A DNA stretch of 64,000 bases from Chryseotalea sanaruensis (lineage in GTDB: Bacteria > Bacteroidota > Bacteroidia > Cytophagales > Cyclobacteriaceae): the NCBI RefSeq assembly GCF_003990915.1, contig NZ_BHXQ01000002.1, forward strand, positions 372,001-436,000, given 5' to 3'. A program made the position numbers and the translations under genes. The notes under the pieces are model-generated. The model did not search any database, was not told where the DNA came from, and saw nothing but the letters and a program-made list of their open reading frames with translations. This document shows positions 1 through 8,133 of this stretch, piece by piece (positions within the stretch are counted from its first letter, which is position 1; each line of letters begins with the position of its first letter).

Positions 1-1415
1 TTTTTGTTCTTTAATTCTTCGTTAAATTCTTTAACGGATTTAACCTCGGTATCGTTCACCCTGGTAATGATGAAGCCCTCCCTCATTTCTGTATAACGAG
101 CCAATTTACCATTGCCCAAAGATTTTACCCTTACACCATTTTCCAAATCTAGTTGCTTCAACACCTTGGTGTCTATTTCTTCTAGCTCTATTCCTAAGGC
201 AACAAGGCTACTTCGTTCTTCGGGTTTTATTATCTCTGTGTTACCATTACGCCCTATCAAGGTTACGGTATACTTCATCTCTTTCCCTCTTCTATTCACC
301 GTAACTTCTACTTTGTCACCAGGACGTTTAAGTCCAATGTACTCTGTTAAAGCGGTACTGCTTTTAATTGAGGTGTTATCTAGTTTAATTACAACGTCAC
401 CTTCTTTAATCCCCGCATCCTTTGCTGCACTCTTTTCAGCAAAACCAGACACATAAGCTCCTTCAATAATATCCAGGTCGTACTGCTTTGCCAAATCCTT
501 GTTAACACTCGCCACAGATACACCCAACCAACCACGTTGCACTACTCCAAACTTTATAATGTCTTCTACAATTTTACTCACAATACCAGAAGGTACAGCA
601 AAACCATAACCAGAATAAGAACCTGTTGGACTCGCAATCGCTGTGTTGATGCCTAACAATCCACCATTCAAATCCACCAATGCTCCACCGCTATTTCCAG
701 GGTTAATGGCAGCATCTGTTTGTATAAACGATTCAATGGCTGTGCTTCCTTTTTCTGTAATCCCCTCGCGATTCACAATGCCAATGTTTCTTCCTTTGGC
801 ACTAATAATTCCTGCAGTTACAGTGGAGTTCAAGTTAAAAGGATTGCCAACTGCCAACACCCACTGCCCTACCTTTGCCTGATCTGAATCTACGAAAGCC
901 AAAAAGGGAAGATTGGTTTCTTTCACTTTTAACACAGCCAAATCTGTGTCAGGATCTATGCCAACTACCTCTGCATTAAATGATCTATTGTCATTTAGGG
1001 TCACTTCAACTATGTCAGCGTCTTTAACAACGTGATTGTTGGTCACTATATAACCATCTGCATTAATAATAACACCTGAACCGGTTGATTGACTCGGTTG
1101 ACTACCGCGACCTTGTGGAGATGGTGTGCCGAAAAATTCTCGAAATGGATCAAAAGGCTGTTGGTTCTCTCTTGTGCTTTGTTTTTGTGTTGAGCGAATG
1201 TGCACCACAGCCTTCGTTACTTTTTCTGCTGTTGTTGTAAAATCTAGTGGCACTGCCTCTCCGTTTTCATTAAAGGAGTATGCTACTTTTGTAATGGGTG
1301 TGCCATTTACATATTGTGTTTTACTCACATCATCGTTACCTAACCAACGGTAAGCGGCTATCGTAAATACACTGCCAAGCACTGCGGCAAAAAAGATTGA
1401 TGCAAATTGTTTCAT
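1..1415 (-). CDS. degP: HtrA/DegP-type periplasmic serine protease (3' end cut by window edge)
   Basis: Reading leftward from an ATG at 1415, the frame stays open to the window edge (about 471 codons), so the C-terminus is missing. The N-terminus is a single hydrophobic segment (MKQFASIFFAAVLGS), a signal or anchor. The trypsin-like triad is visible: His128 in TNNHVV, Asp158 in DPDTDLAV and Ser242 in NPGNSGGA. One PDZ domain follows (GYGFAVPSG, then GWLGVSV and GIKEGDVVIKLD) and a second PDZ begins near the edge (EMREGFIITRVND). This is the standard DegP/DegQ plan for periplasmic protein quality control. The family call is secure. Whether it is the DegP, DegQ or DegS orthologue cannot be decided here. 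Confidence 0.93.
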   Translation of the reverse strand, partial: MKQFASIFFAAVLGSVFTIAAYRWLGNDDVSKTQYVNGTPITKVAYSFNENGEAVPLDFTTTAEKVTKAVVHIRSTQKQSTRENQQPFDPFREFFGTPSPQGRGSQPSQSTGSGVIINADGYIVTNNHVVKDADIVEVTLNDNRSFNAEVVGIDPDTDLAVLKVKETNLPFLAFVDSDQAKVGQWVLAVGNPFNLNSTVTAGIISAKGRNIGIVNREGITEKGSTAIESFIQTDAAINPGNSGGALVDLNGGLLGINTAIASPTGSYSGYGFAVPSGIVSKIVEDIIKFGVVQRGWLGVSVASVNKDLAKQYDLDIIEGAYVSGFAEKSAAKDAGIKEGDVVIKLDNTSIKSSTALTEYIGLKRPGDKVEVTVNRRGKEMKYTVTLIGRNGNTEIIKPEERSSLVALGIELEEIDTKVLKQLDLENGVRVKSLGNGKLARYTEMREGFIITRVNDTEVKSVKEFNEELKNK

Positions 1416-1696
1416 GTGTTTATAATTTTAGTTTAATGTCACATGGAATGGCCATATAATTATTTGTGATTTGTGAGGATCATATACATGACCATTTCAT
1501 AGTTCTATCTGATTTTTTAATGTCTATTTATCCTCAAAAATCAGGCAAGTCAGCAAAAAATGAAATTTTGTCAGTTTGAGAAAGTCAAAAATTCCTTCCA
1601 ACGCCTTCATGCCTTCTAATTAATGCTACAACGTTTAATTAATCAAATGGGTTCTTAAATACTTAATGTGTGGCATTAGTATGCGTAATTTGCAGG

Positions 1697-2884
1697 ATGA
1701 TCATCAGCGGTATAATAGTTTTAAAAAAAGGTAAAGAAATTTCTTTACAGCGTTTCCACCCATGGCTGTTTTCTGGTGCCATTCAAAAAATGGAGGGCCT
1801 GGTTAACGATGGCGTTTGGGTAGAAGTTAGGGATGCCAATAATAAAACCCTTGGCTTCGGCCATTATCAAAACGGGAGCATTGCTGTGCGCATGCTTACC
1901 TTCGATTCAGTTACCCCTGATGAATCTTTTTACACTAAAAAATTAGCTCAAGCTTTATCGCTCAGAGCGTCCGCTTATCTACCCTCCATGCATACCAACT
2001 GCTTTCGCCTTGTACATGGTGAGGGCGATGGTTTAACAGGACTTGTTATTGATTATTATGATGGGGTCGCGATTGTACAGGCCCACTCTACAGGAATGCA
2101 TGCTGATCGGGAAGCGATTACAGCGGGCTTGCAAGCAGTACTAAAAGACAAATTGAAGGCAGTTTACTATAAAAGTCAGGGAACGCTGCCCGGAAAAATA
2201 CGCGATGAAAAAAGCGATGGATATTTATTCGGGATGACCAGCGTGCCTCATATAGTGAAAGAGCATGATCAAAAATTTTTAATTGATTGGGAGAGTGGGC
2301 AAAAGACCGGCTTCTTTTTAGATCAGCGTGAAAACAGAAAACTGTTGGCCGATTTCTCCAGAAATAAAAAAGTGCTCAATACTTTTTGTTACACAGGAGG
2401 CTTTTCTGTTTATGCTTTACATGCAGGTGCTGCTACAGTTCATTCTGTTGATTCTTCTGAAAAGGCTGTTGAGTTAACTAGAAAAAATATTGAACTAAAC
2501 GGGTTCGATACGCAACAGCATGAATGCTTTGCGATGGATACTTTTGATTTCTTAAAAGATAAAAAAGATCAATACGATGTAATTATTCTTGATCCACCTG
2601 CCTTTGCGAAACACCGCGATGCAAAACATCAGGCAATGAAGGGTTACCAAAGACTGAATGCTGAAGCTATGAAGATGATTAAATCTGGTGGCATTATTTT
2701 TACCTTCTCATGCTCACAGGTTATTGATCGCAAACTTTTCTATGATACTGTTACTTCAGCCGCTATTCAGGCTGGCCGTGATATAAAAGTTTTGAGTCAC
2801 CTATGCCAACCCGCAGATCACCCTGTTTCCATTTTCCATCCGGAAGGGGAGTATTTAAAAGGTTTAGTGCTAAGTGTGGTTTAA
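1697..2884 (+). CDS. rlmI: RlmI-type 23S rRNA (cytosine-C5) methyltransferase
   Basis: About 395 residues, the usual length for the RlmI/YwbD family. A PUA-like N-terminal part (LKKGKEISLQRFHPWLFSGAI) precedes a class I SAM methyltransferase. The SAM-binding loop reads TFCYTGGFSVYALHAGA, and the catalytic-site motifs are LDPPAFAKH and FSCSQ. Family members methylate a cytosine of 23S rRNA on the ribosome. An in-frame ATG lies upstream at 1670, but the family N-terminus begins around MIISGIIVLKKG. A TAATTTGC element at about 1687-1694, resembling a Bacteroidota -7 box, lies between the two ATGs, so I chose 1697. The gene appears monocistronic. Confidence 0.88.
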   Translation: MIISGIIVLKKGKEISLQRFHPWLFSGAIQKMEGLVNDGVWVEVRDANNKTLGFGHYQNGSIAVRMLTFDSVTPDESFYTKKLAQALSLRASAYLPSMHTNCFRLVHGEGDGLTGLVIDYYDGVAIVQAHSTGMHADREAITAGLQAVLKDKLKAVYYKSQGTLPGKIRDEKSDGYLFGMTSVPHIVKEHDQKFLIDWESGQKTGFFLDQRENRKLLADFSRNKKVLNTFCYTGGFSVYALHAGAATVHSVDSSEKAVELTRKNIELNGFDTQQHECFAMDTFDFLKDKKDQYDVIILDPPAFAKHRDAKHQAMKGYQRLNAEAMKMIKSGGIIFTFSCSQVIDRKLFYDTVTSAAIQAGRDIKVLSHLCQPADHPVSIFHPEGEYLKGLVLSVV

Positions 2885-2967
2885 ATTCCTAAACTTCACT
2901 TGCAATAGATTTCGCCATCATTCCAACTCCTGAAGTATAACTTGTGTCTAATGAAAAAAATAAACAC

Positions 2968-3333
2968 ATGAAAGCATTCGTATCTATACTCGCTATCAGC
3001 TTTATACTTAGTGGGTGTTCTGAAGAAAATGTAGGCACATCAACTTGTTTGACTCCAGCTACACTTCGTGATATGAGTGGTTTAGATGGATGTGGTTGGG
3101 TTTTTGAATTGAATGATGGCACAAAATTGAGTCCTTATTGGATAATGTTTTGTGGCACACCTCCCCTTCCTAAAGAAGTAACTGAAGATCCTCTTTACAA
3201 TTTCGAATATGTAGATGGCAAACAGGTTATGATTAACTACGAAATCATTCCCGACATAGTCACAGCCTGTATGGCTGCTGAGGTTGTAAAAATCAAATGC
3301 ATAAGCGATCGTCCTTTGCCAGGGAATGAATAA
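2968..3333 (+). CDS. Small putative lipoprotein, unknown function
   Basis: A 121-residue protein starting MKAFVSILAISFILSGCSEE. The hydrophobic stretch ends in the lipobox LSGC, so Cys18 would be lipidated and the protein envelope-anchored. The start at 2968 is chosen because the longer frame from a GTG at 2944 adds a charged leader ahead of the signal sequence. The mature part has seven further cysteines (for example CLTPATLRD, DGCGWVFEL and FCGTPPLP), suggesting disulfides. The GCGWVFEL segment resembles short uncharacterised Bacteroidota lipoproteins, but I do not recognise a named family. It stands alone between rlmI and a small membrane protein. Confidence 0.75.
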   Translation: MKAFVSILAISFILSGCSEENVGTSTCLTPATLRDMSGLDGCGWVFELNDGTKLSPYWIMFCGTPPLPKEVTEDPLYNFEYVDGKQVMINYEIIPDIVTACMAAEVVKIKCISDRPLPGNE

Positions 3334-3384
3334 ATACCACAGCTTAGGTGAGCGAGCATCATCCTGATCTGATTATTTTTATAC

Positions 3385-3876
3385 ATGATCTCCGCTTACC
3401 TAAGAACAAGATCTTTAGTCAAAGCAATTTTATTTTCTGGTTTATGTATTGGAGTCGCTGATGGTATTGCAGCGGTGCTCTCTAATTTTTTGATGAAGAG
3501 CGTTAGCCCGGATCGGGTTTTCAAATTTGTGGCCAGTGGCGTATTTGGCATGAAGGCCTTTGCTGGAAATACTGAAATGGTGGCTGCTGGCTTATTCTTT
3601 CATTTTCTAATTGCCATGTCTTTCACTGCATTTTTCTTTGTTGTAGCCACCACCTTTAAAAATTTACGCAACAATGTTTTAATAACCGGCACTGGTTATG
3701 GCTGTGGCATTTGGCTTATCATGAATTTTATTGCGATACCACTCTCCAATACCCCTCCCCTTTCCTTTGAAACCAGTTCAGTCATTGTGGGTATCATCGT
3801 TCATATTTTTATTATCGGTATCCCAATTGTATGGCTAGCCAAGCAGCACTTTAGCTCCGCTCAATCATCCGCATAA
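3385..3876 (+). CDS. Small integral membrane protein, four predicted helices, unknown function
   Basis: A 163-residue protein dominated by hydrophobic segments at about residues 12-35, 62-85, 95-118 and 130-150, with very little soluble sequence. The general look (GLCIGVADGIAAVLSNFL near the N-terminus) recalls the YagU/DUF1440 type of inner-membrane protein, but that is only a resemblance. The last 12 bases overlap the 3' end of the convergent nitronate monooxygenase gene, so the two genes share their terminal codons. No terminator hairpin separates them. The function is unknown. Confidence 0.72.
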   Translation: MISAYLRTRSLVKAILFSGLCIGVADGIAAVLSNFLMKSVSPDRVFKFVASGVFGMKAFAGNTEMVAAGLFFHFLIAMSFTAFFFVVATTFKNLRNNVLITGTGYGCGIWLIMNFIAIPLSNTPPLSFETSSVIVGIIVHIFIIGIPIVWLAKQHFSSAQSSA

Positions 3877-4803
3877 GCTTTTCTTCACTTGCAGGTACTC
3901 TTCCCAAATCTCCCTTACTATTTCTGCTGCGGGTTGAATCTTGTTAATACTTGCTGCTACCTGCCCGATTTCCAATTCTCCTTCCTCCATATCTCCTTCA
4001 AACATGCCCTTCTTTGCTCTCCGTTTGCCGAGCAAAGCCTCCATTTCCTGACTTGTTCCTCCTCTTTTCTCGAGTTCAATTACATCTTGAAAAAACTTAT
4101 TTCTTAATAAACGAACTGGGGTTAACTTTTTCATGGTTAACAAAGTCTCTCCTTCACCAGCAGCCACAATTTTATTTTTAAAGTTTTGATGGGCTGAGGA
4201 TTCGGCCGAGGCGGCAAATCTGCTCCCAATTTGCACTCCATCAGCCCCCAAGGCCTCAGCCGCTAACATACTTCGGCCATTAGCAACACCTCCCGCTGCA
4301 ATCAATGGGATTGATATCGCTTCTCTCACCATAGGTATCAAAACGAGGGTTGTGGTTTCTTCCCTTCCATTATGCCCACCTGCCTCAAAGCCTTCCGCCA
4401 CTACAGCATCAACACCCGCCAATTCTGCTTTTTTGGCAAATTTCACGCTGCTAACTACATGTACAACTGTAATTCCGTGCGCTTTTAAATGGCTTGTCCA
4501 GGTGGCAGGGTTACCAGCAGAAGTGAAAACAATTTTTACATTTTCCTGAATGATAAGGTCTATAATTTCCTTCATTTCGGGGTAAAGCATGGGCACGTTT
4601 ACAGCAAATGGCTTAGTAGTGGCAGCCTTACATTTTTGTAAATGCTCCTTGAGGGTTTCGGGGTGCATAGAGCCAGCCCCAATAATACCCAAGCCTCCGG
4701 CATTGCTAACTGCAGCGGCCAATCGCCAACCACTGCACCAGATCATACCCGCCTGAATGATGGGAAACTCAATGTTGAAAAGTTGTTGAATGCGTTGGTT
4801 CAT
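3865..4803 (-). CDS. Nitronate monooxygenase / FabK-like FMN enzyme
   Basis: 312 residues with a TIM-barrel NMO/2-nitropropane dioxygenase pattern. It starts MNQRIQQLFNIEFPIIQAGM, with FMN-contact segments NAGGLGIIGAG, the active-site region EGFEAGGHNG containing the usual catalytic His, IAAGGVANGRSM, and phosphate-binding GADGVQIGSRFAAS. Such enzymes oxidise propionate-3-nitronate and related nitronates. Close homologues include the enoyl-ACP reductase FabK, which sequence alone does not rule out. The gene is convergent with, and overlaps by 12 bases, the small membrane-protein gene on the other strand. Its promoter must lie in the 4804-5124 gap. Confidence 0.85.
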   Translation of the reverse strand: MNQRIQQLFNIEFPIIQAGMIWCSGWRLAAAVSNAGGLGIIGAGSMHPETLKEHLQKCKAATTKPFAVNVPMLYPEMKEIIDLIIQENVKIVFTSAGNPATWTSHLKAHGITVVHVVSSVKFAKKAELAGVDAVVAEGFEAGGHNGREETTTLVLIPMVREAISIPLIAAGGVANGRSMLAAEALGADGVQIGSRFAASAESSAHQNFKNKIVAAGEGETLLTMKKLTPVRLLRNKFFQDVIELEKRGGTSQEMEALLGKRRAKKGMFEGDMEEGELEIGQVAASINKIQPAAEIVREIWEEYLQVKKSLCG

Positions 4804-4884
4804 GACTAAAAATGGCTTGTATTGCGTTGAAAATCTGAAATTTAACTCAGGCGCTCCGGAAGGCCAAAAAATAGTGCTTTAGAG

Positions 4885-4991
4885 TTGTCCACAAACTCAA
4901 GATTTAATTTTAGGCACTTAAAATACTGTAATTCAGATGGTTAATCATTTTCAAAAGAGTCGTGTGGATAACTCCAAAAAATTGTGGAAAA
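4885..4991. other. Cluster of three DnaA-box-like 9-mers in an AT-rich gap
   Basis: The 321-base gap between the divergent nitronate monooxygenase and thioredoxin genes holds TTGTCCACA at 4885-4893, TGTGGATAA at 4963-4971 (an exact reverse complement of the consensus box TTATCCACA) and TGTGGAAAA at 4983-4991 (one mismatch). AT-rich DNA lies between and after them. Three boxes in about 107 bases is more than expected by chance. It could mark an oriC, a DnaA-titration site or a DnaA-regulated promoter. No replication genes flank it, which does not exclude an origin in this phylum. Confidence 0.4.
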
Positions 4992-5124
4992 CTATTTCTT
5001 CTCTTTTTTGGATCATTTTCCCGTTAATCGTATACAAATAACACTCTATCACAAAAAGTAGCTCGTTGGCATAATGATTGCCAAATTGATAAACTTACAA
5101 ACCGTATTTTCGTTTTCCCTATTT

Positions 5125-5595
5125 ATGAGACGTATACTCCTTTTCAGCCTTTTATCTTTTTTATTCACAAACCTTTCTCTAGCACAAACCAAGGTTATCA
5201 AGTTTCCTGCGCTGGAAACGATGCTGCAAAAGAAAGACGGGCCAATTCAGGTTATTAATTTCTGGGCCACCTGGTGCGGTCCATGCGTTAAAGAATTACC
5301 CATGTTTGAACAGGTGAACACAAATAATACGAACGTAAAAGTTACCTTGGTTAGTCTGGATTTTGCCGATAAACTCGACAAGGTTGATGCCTTTATTGCG
5401 CGTAAAAATATGAAGAGTGCAGTGTTGCTGCTTGATGATATTGATTACAACAGCTGGATTGATAAGGTTGAAAAAAGCTGGGAAGGTGCAATTCCTGCAA
5501 CACTTATCTATAATCCGACCAACGGCAAGCGCGTGTTTACACAACATGAGCTTAAAGAAGGCGAACTCGAAAAACTAATTGAATCTGTACAATAA
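5125..5595 (+). CDS. Exported TlpA/ResA-type thioredoxin-fold protein
   Basis: 156 residues. MRRILLFSLLSFLFTNLSLA is a signal peptide, and I set the start here rather than at the in-frame ATG at 5074, which would bury the signal. The thioredoxin active site INFWATWCGPC places the redox cysteines at 51 and 54. A cis-Pro region (GAIPATLIYNP) follows, with the normal C-terminal helix. The protein probably acts in the periplasm as a thiol-disulfide oxidoreductase, for example reducing apocytochromes or other partners. Only 20 bases separate it from the next gene, also a redoxin, so the two are probably cotranscribed. Confidence 0.88.
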   Translation: MRRILLFSLLSFLFTNLSLAQTKVIKFPALETMLQKKDGPIQVINFWATWCGPCVKELPMFEQVNTNNTNVKVTLVSLDFADKLDKVDAFIARKNMKSAVLLLDDIDYNSWIDKVEKSWEGAIPATLIYNPTNGKRVFTQHELKEGELEKLIESVQ

Positions 5596-5615
5596 CAAAC
5601 TAAATAAATAAAACC

Positions 5616-6224
5616 ATGAAGTACTTCAAATCACTTATTGCAGCCGCTTTCGTAGCTGTTCTTTTTGTTGCAGCTAAACCGGCAGGGTATGGCGTTGGCG
5701 ATACCGTTGCTGACTTTAAACTTAAAAATGTTGATGGTAAAATGATTTCTTTAGCCGATTTCAAAAGTGCTAAGGGAGCCATTGTAATTTTTGATTGCAA
5801 TACCTGCCCTTACTCACAAAAATACAATGACAGAATTATTGCGCTTGCTAAAAAGTATTCAAGCACTTTCCCAGTTGTAGCCATCAACTCCAACTCTCCC
5901 GAAGTATCCCCTGGCGATTCTTTTGAAGAAATGGTAAAGTATGCAAAAACCAAAGGTTATACTTTCCCTTATTTATTTGATGAGACACAAGAAGTAGCCC
6001 ACAACTATGGTGCTACCAATACACCACATGTCTATGTGCTGAAAAAGGAAGGAGCCACTTTCAAAGTAGCCTACATTGGCGCCATTGATAACAACACTAA
6101 AGATGCCGCTGCCGCAGATAAAAAATATGTTGAAGAAGCAGTTGATGCTTTGATTGCCGGAAAGGCAGTGCCCACTGACAAAACAAAAGCAATTGGTTGT
6201 ACCATTAAGTGGAAGCCTGCTTAA
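5616..6224 (+). CDS. Exported peroxiredoxin-like thioredoxin-family protein
   Basis: 202 residues with an N-terminal signal peptide (MKYFKSLIAAAFVAVLFVAA). The core is an AhpC/TSA-redoxin fold: VGDTVADFKLKNVDGK, then IVIFDCNTCPYSQKY with a CxxC at Cys61 and Cys64, and a TNTPHVYVL segment with the cis-proline. The long insert after the active site and the KAIGCTIKWK ending match the PRX-like group of Bacteroidota 'thioredoxin family' proteins. It follows the TlpA-like gene by 20 bases and ends before a strong hairpin terminator. The two redoxins may act on a common exported substrate, which is an inference from position only. Confidence 0.87.
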   Translation: MKYFKSLIAAAFVAVLFVAAKPAGYGVGDTVADFKLKNVDGKMISLADFKSAKGAIVIFDCNTCPYSQKYNDRIIALAKKYSSTFPVVAINSNSPEVSPGDSFEEMVKYAKTKGYTFPYLFDETQEVAHNYGATNTPHVYVLKKEGATFKVAYIGAIDNNTKDAAAADKKYVEEAVDALIAGKAVPTDKTKAIGCTIKWKPA

Positions 6225-6244
6225 TCATTTATTGAACTGCTTTT

Positions 6245-6312
6245 AAAAGAGGCTGTAAAGGATCTCGGTAAATCCAAATGGGTTCACCAGGCCAATACAG
6301 CCTCTTTTTATT
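6245..6312 (+). terminator. Hairpin terminator after the redoxin pair
   Basis: A perfect 13-bp inverted repeat (6245-6257 with 6296-6308, AAAAGAGGCTGTA and its complement) spans a 38-base loop and runs into a T-rich tract. It lies 20 bases after the second redoxin gene. The long loop is unusual for an intrinsic terminator, but the arm and T tract fit one. Confidence 0.7.
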
Positions 6313-6350
6313 TCAATTCGGTTGCTGCAGTTGTTAAACCGTTTTCATGA

Positions 6351-6365
6351 TTTCCATCATGGAAA
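6351..6365. repeat. Short near-perfect palindrome in a non-coding gap
   Basis: TTTCCATCATGGAAA is symmetric apart from the central base. It sits in the 443-base gap between the redoxin terminator and the DksA-like gene, about 260 bases upstream of that gene's promoter. It could be a protein-binding site. Apart from this site, the terminator and the promoter, I see nothing in the gap. A 91-codon leftward frame there has no recognisable features. Confidence 0.25.
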
Positions 6366-6608
6366 CCCAAAACAGTTTTTGTTGCGAATCTGCGTTGCGG
6401 ACGACTAGATTTCACAAATTTTAACAAAGAGCAAGTTCTTAAAGGCTACACAAGAATCCATTTTTAACGAAACAGGGCTCCTTTGAACCTTTAATAGACA
6501 TTGTCCTAATAGAATTCTGTCATTATTCATTAGAGCAATTTTTATTCTAAGCTGCGTATTTTCAAAAAAAGGAAATTTGGAGTAGCGGGATATTTTTTGA
6601 GTTATTTT

Positions 6609-6637
6609 TTGTTTTGTGATGCCTACGCGTAATTTTG
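6609..6637 (+). promoter_or_regulatory. Bacteroidota-type promoter for the DksA-like gene
   Basis: TAATTTTG at 6630-6637 matches the TAnnTTTG -7 consensus of Bacteroidota. A TTG at 6609-6611 lies 18 bases upstream in the usual -33 position. Transcription would start near 6644, leaving a short leader before the ATG at 6668 and excluding the longer reading-frame start at 6635. Confidence 0.65.
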
Positions 6638-6667
6638 CGCAACTTTTTACCAAACACTCGGAATTAT

Positions 6668-7420
6668 ATGGCGAAGTCAACCAAAAAGGCGAGCCCTAAA
6701 AAAGCAGCTAAAAAACCCACAGCTAAGCCTGGAGCAAAGAAACCTGTAAAAGCAGCCAAAAAAGCTGCACCTAAAAAGGCAACCAAACCAGTAGCTAAAA
6801 CGGCTAAATCCGCGAAAAAAGTAGCGGCTAAAAAAGCTGTAGCACCTAAAAAAGTGGCTAAACCAGCGCCAAAAGCAGCTGTAAAACCAGCAAAAACACC
6901 GACTCAACCAGTAAAAGCAGCTCCGGTTAGTGCCCCACCAGCTCCTAAGCCATCGCTTGCACATACTGTTTTCCCTAACGTTACGCAACAAAGACCTGTG
7001 GCACATCGCCCTGCCAATGCTGCTGCCTCCTCTGCCTCAGATAACAGAACACGTTATTCTGAAGAAGAATTGAAGGAATTTGAAACACTTATCAATACAA
7101 AACTTGATAAGGCACGCAGCGAATACAAAATTTTGAAAGACACCCTCAACCGCAATAATGACGAGGGTACCGATGCAACCTCAGGCGGCAATACCAAAGT
7201 TTTGGAAGATGGCGCTGAAACCGCTGAAAAAGAGAATATGAGCCAATTGGCTGCTCGTCAGCAAAAGTATGTTACCAACCTTGAAAATGCCTTGGTTCGC
7301 ATTAAAAATGGCACTTATGGCATTTGTTCTGTAACAGGTAAACTTATTTCTAAAGAACGTTTAATGGCTGTTCCGCATACAACTCAATCTATTGAGGCTA
7401 AAATGCAGCAACAGGACTAA
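6668..7420 (+). CDS. DksA/TraR-like protein with a Lys/Ala/Pro histone-H1-like N-terminal tail
   Basis: 250 residues in two parts. Residues 1 to about 105 are a low-complexity Lys/Ala/Pro/Thr tail (KKAAKKPTAKPGAKKP and similar) like bacterial H1-type histones and AlgP. Residues about 125-250 form a TraR/DksA domain: a coiled-coil start YSEEELKEFE, then NGTYGICSVTGKLISKERL. Only one of the four zinc-finger cysteines remains (Cys in GICSVTG), as is common in Bacteroidota members of this family. The domain would bind the RNA polymerase secondary channel, and the tail would bind DNA or RNA. The start at 6668 is fixed by the promoter just upstream. A strong terminator follows. Confidence 0.85.
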   Translation: MAKSTKKASPKKAAKKPTAKPGAKKPVKAAKKAAPKKATKPVAKTAKSAKKVAAKKAVAPKKVAKPAPKAAVKPAKTPTQPVKAAPVSAPPAPKPSLAHTVFPNVTQQRPVAHRPANAAASSASDNRTRYSEEELKEFETLINTKLDKARSEYKILKDTLNRNNDEGTDATSGGNTKVLEDGAETAEKENMSQLAARQQKYVTNLENALVRIKNGTYGICSVTGKLISKERLMAVPHTTQSIEAKMQQQD

Positions 7421-7445
7421 TTGTATTTTCTAAACCTATCCTATA

Positions 7446-7469
7446 AAGACCCCGTTTACGGGGTTTTTT
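7446..7469 (+). terminator. Intrinsic terminator after the DksA-like gene
   Basis: Arms CCCCG (7450-7454) and CGGGG (7459-7463) flank a TTTA loop, the stem extends with A-T and G-T pairs, and a run of six T follows. It sits about 25 bases after the stop codon and is a classic rho-independent terminator. Confidence 0.88.
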
Positions 7470-7496
7470 CTTTTATACAGAGACTTAATAAAAACG

Positions 7497-7504
7497 TACC
7501 TTTG
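7497..7504 (+). promoter_or_regulatory. -7 promoter element TACCTTTG for the scpB operon
   Basis: TACCTTTG is an exact match to TAnnTTTG. It lies 17 bases before the GTG codon at 7522 and right after the upstream terminator. No clear TTG is seen at -33. Because the element's last base forms the GTG at 7504, that codon is unlikely to be translated. Confidence 0.6.
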
Positions 7505-7521
7505 TGGAAAATAGTAATACC

Positions 7522-8133
7522 GTGGATTTCCTACAAAACCATATCGAAGCACTCATCTTCTGTGCGCCTCACCCAGTAAAAGTAGCTGATATACATGCTT
7601 GCCTTTCAGAGATGTTTGGAGCAGATGTGCCCGAAGATGATATCAAAGGCGCAATTGAACGTATTGAACAAAAATTTTCTGCTGAAGAGTTTTCCTTCCA
7701 GCTCAATAAGGCTGCCGGTGGCTACCAGTTTTTAACCAAACCAGCTTATCAAGCCAGCATCGGCATTTTGCTAAAACAACAGTCGAAAAAGCGTCTTTCC
7801 ACAGCAGCAATGGAAACACTTTCCATTATTGCTTACAAGCAACCTATTTCCAAAACCGAAGTGGAAAATATTCGTGGTGTAAACTGTGATTATGCCGTTC
7901 AGAAATTAATGGATAAGGGACTTATTGAAATAAAAGGAAAAAGCGAAAGTGTAGGCCGCCCCATGCTTTATGGCACAACCACAAAGTTTATGGAGTATTT
8001 CGGCATTAACGATTTAACTGAAATGCCTGTTCCTAAAGACTTCACGCAGGAAGTAATTAGCACCATAGGAGAAAGCACAGACTCAAAAGAAACAACAATA
8101 AACAACAATACAGAAACAGATGGCCAAGCGTAA
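7522..8133 (+). CDS. scpB: Segregation and condensation protein B
   Basis: 203 residues from a GTG at 7522, giving the usual family start (V/M)DFLQNHIEALIFCA. An upstream GTG at 7504 overlaps the promoter element and is rejected. The two winged-helix domains of ScpB are recognisable, with the signature METLSIIAYKQPISKTEVENIRG split around residues 95-118 and the segment GRPMLYGTT closing the second domain. ScpB forms the SMC-ScpA-ScpB condensin that compacts and separates chromosomes. The acidic, Thr/Asn-rich C-terminal tail is variable. The last 14 bases overlap the start of the pseudouridine synthase gene, so the two are translationally coupled. Confidence 0.92.
   Translation: MDFLQNHIEALIFCAPHPVKVADIHACLSEMFGADVPEDDIKGAIERIEQKFSAEEFSFQLNKAAGGYQFLTKPAYQASIGILLKQQSKKRLSTAAMETLSIIAYKQPISKTEVENIRGVNCDYAVQKLMDKGLIEIKGKSESVGRPMLYGTTTKFMEYFGINDLTEMPVPKDFTQEVISTIGESTDSKETTINNNTETDGQA

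Noticed and set aside
1670..1697. Upstream ATG for the RlmI-type gene
   Set aside because: A -7-like element lies between it and 1697, and the family N-terminus matches the later ATG.
6405..6680. 91-codon leftward frame in the gap before the DksA-like gene
   Set aside because: It covers the promoter of that gene, has no recognisable domain and no start signals of its own.
7504..7522. GTG at 7504 as the scpB start
   Set aside because: It overlaps the TACCTTTG promoter element. The GTG at 7522 gives the family N-terminus.
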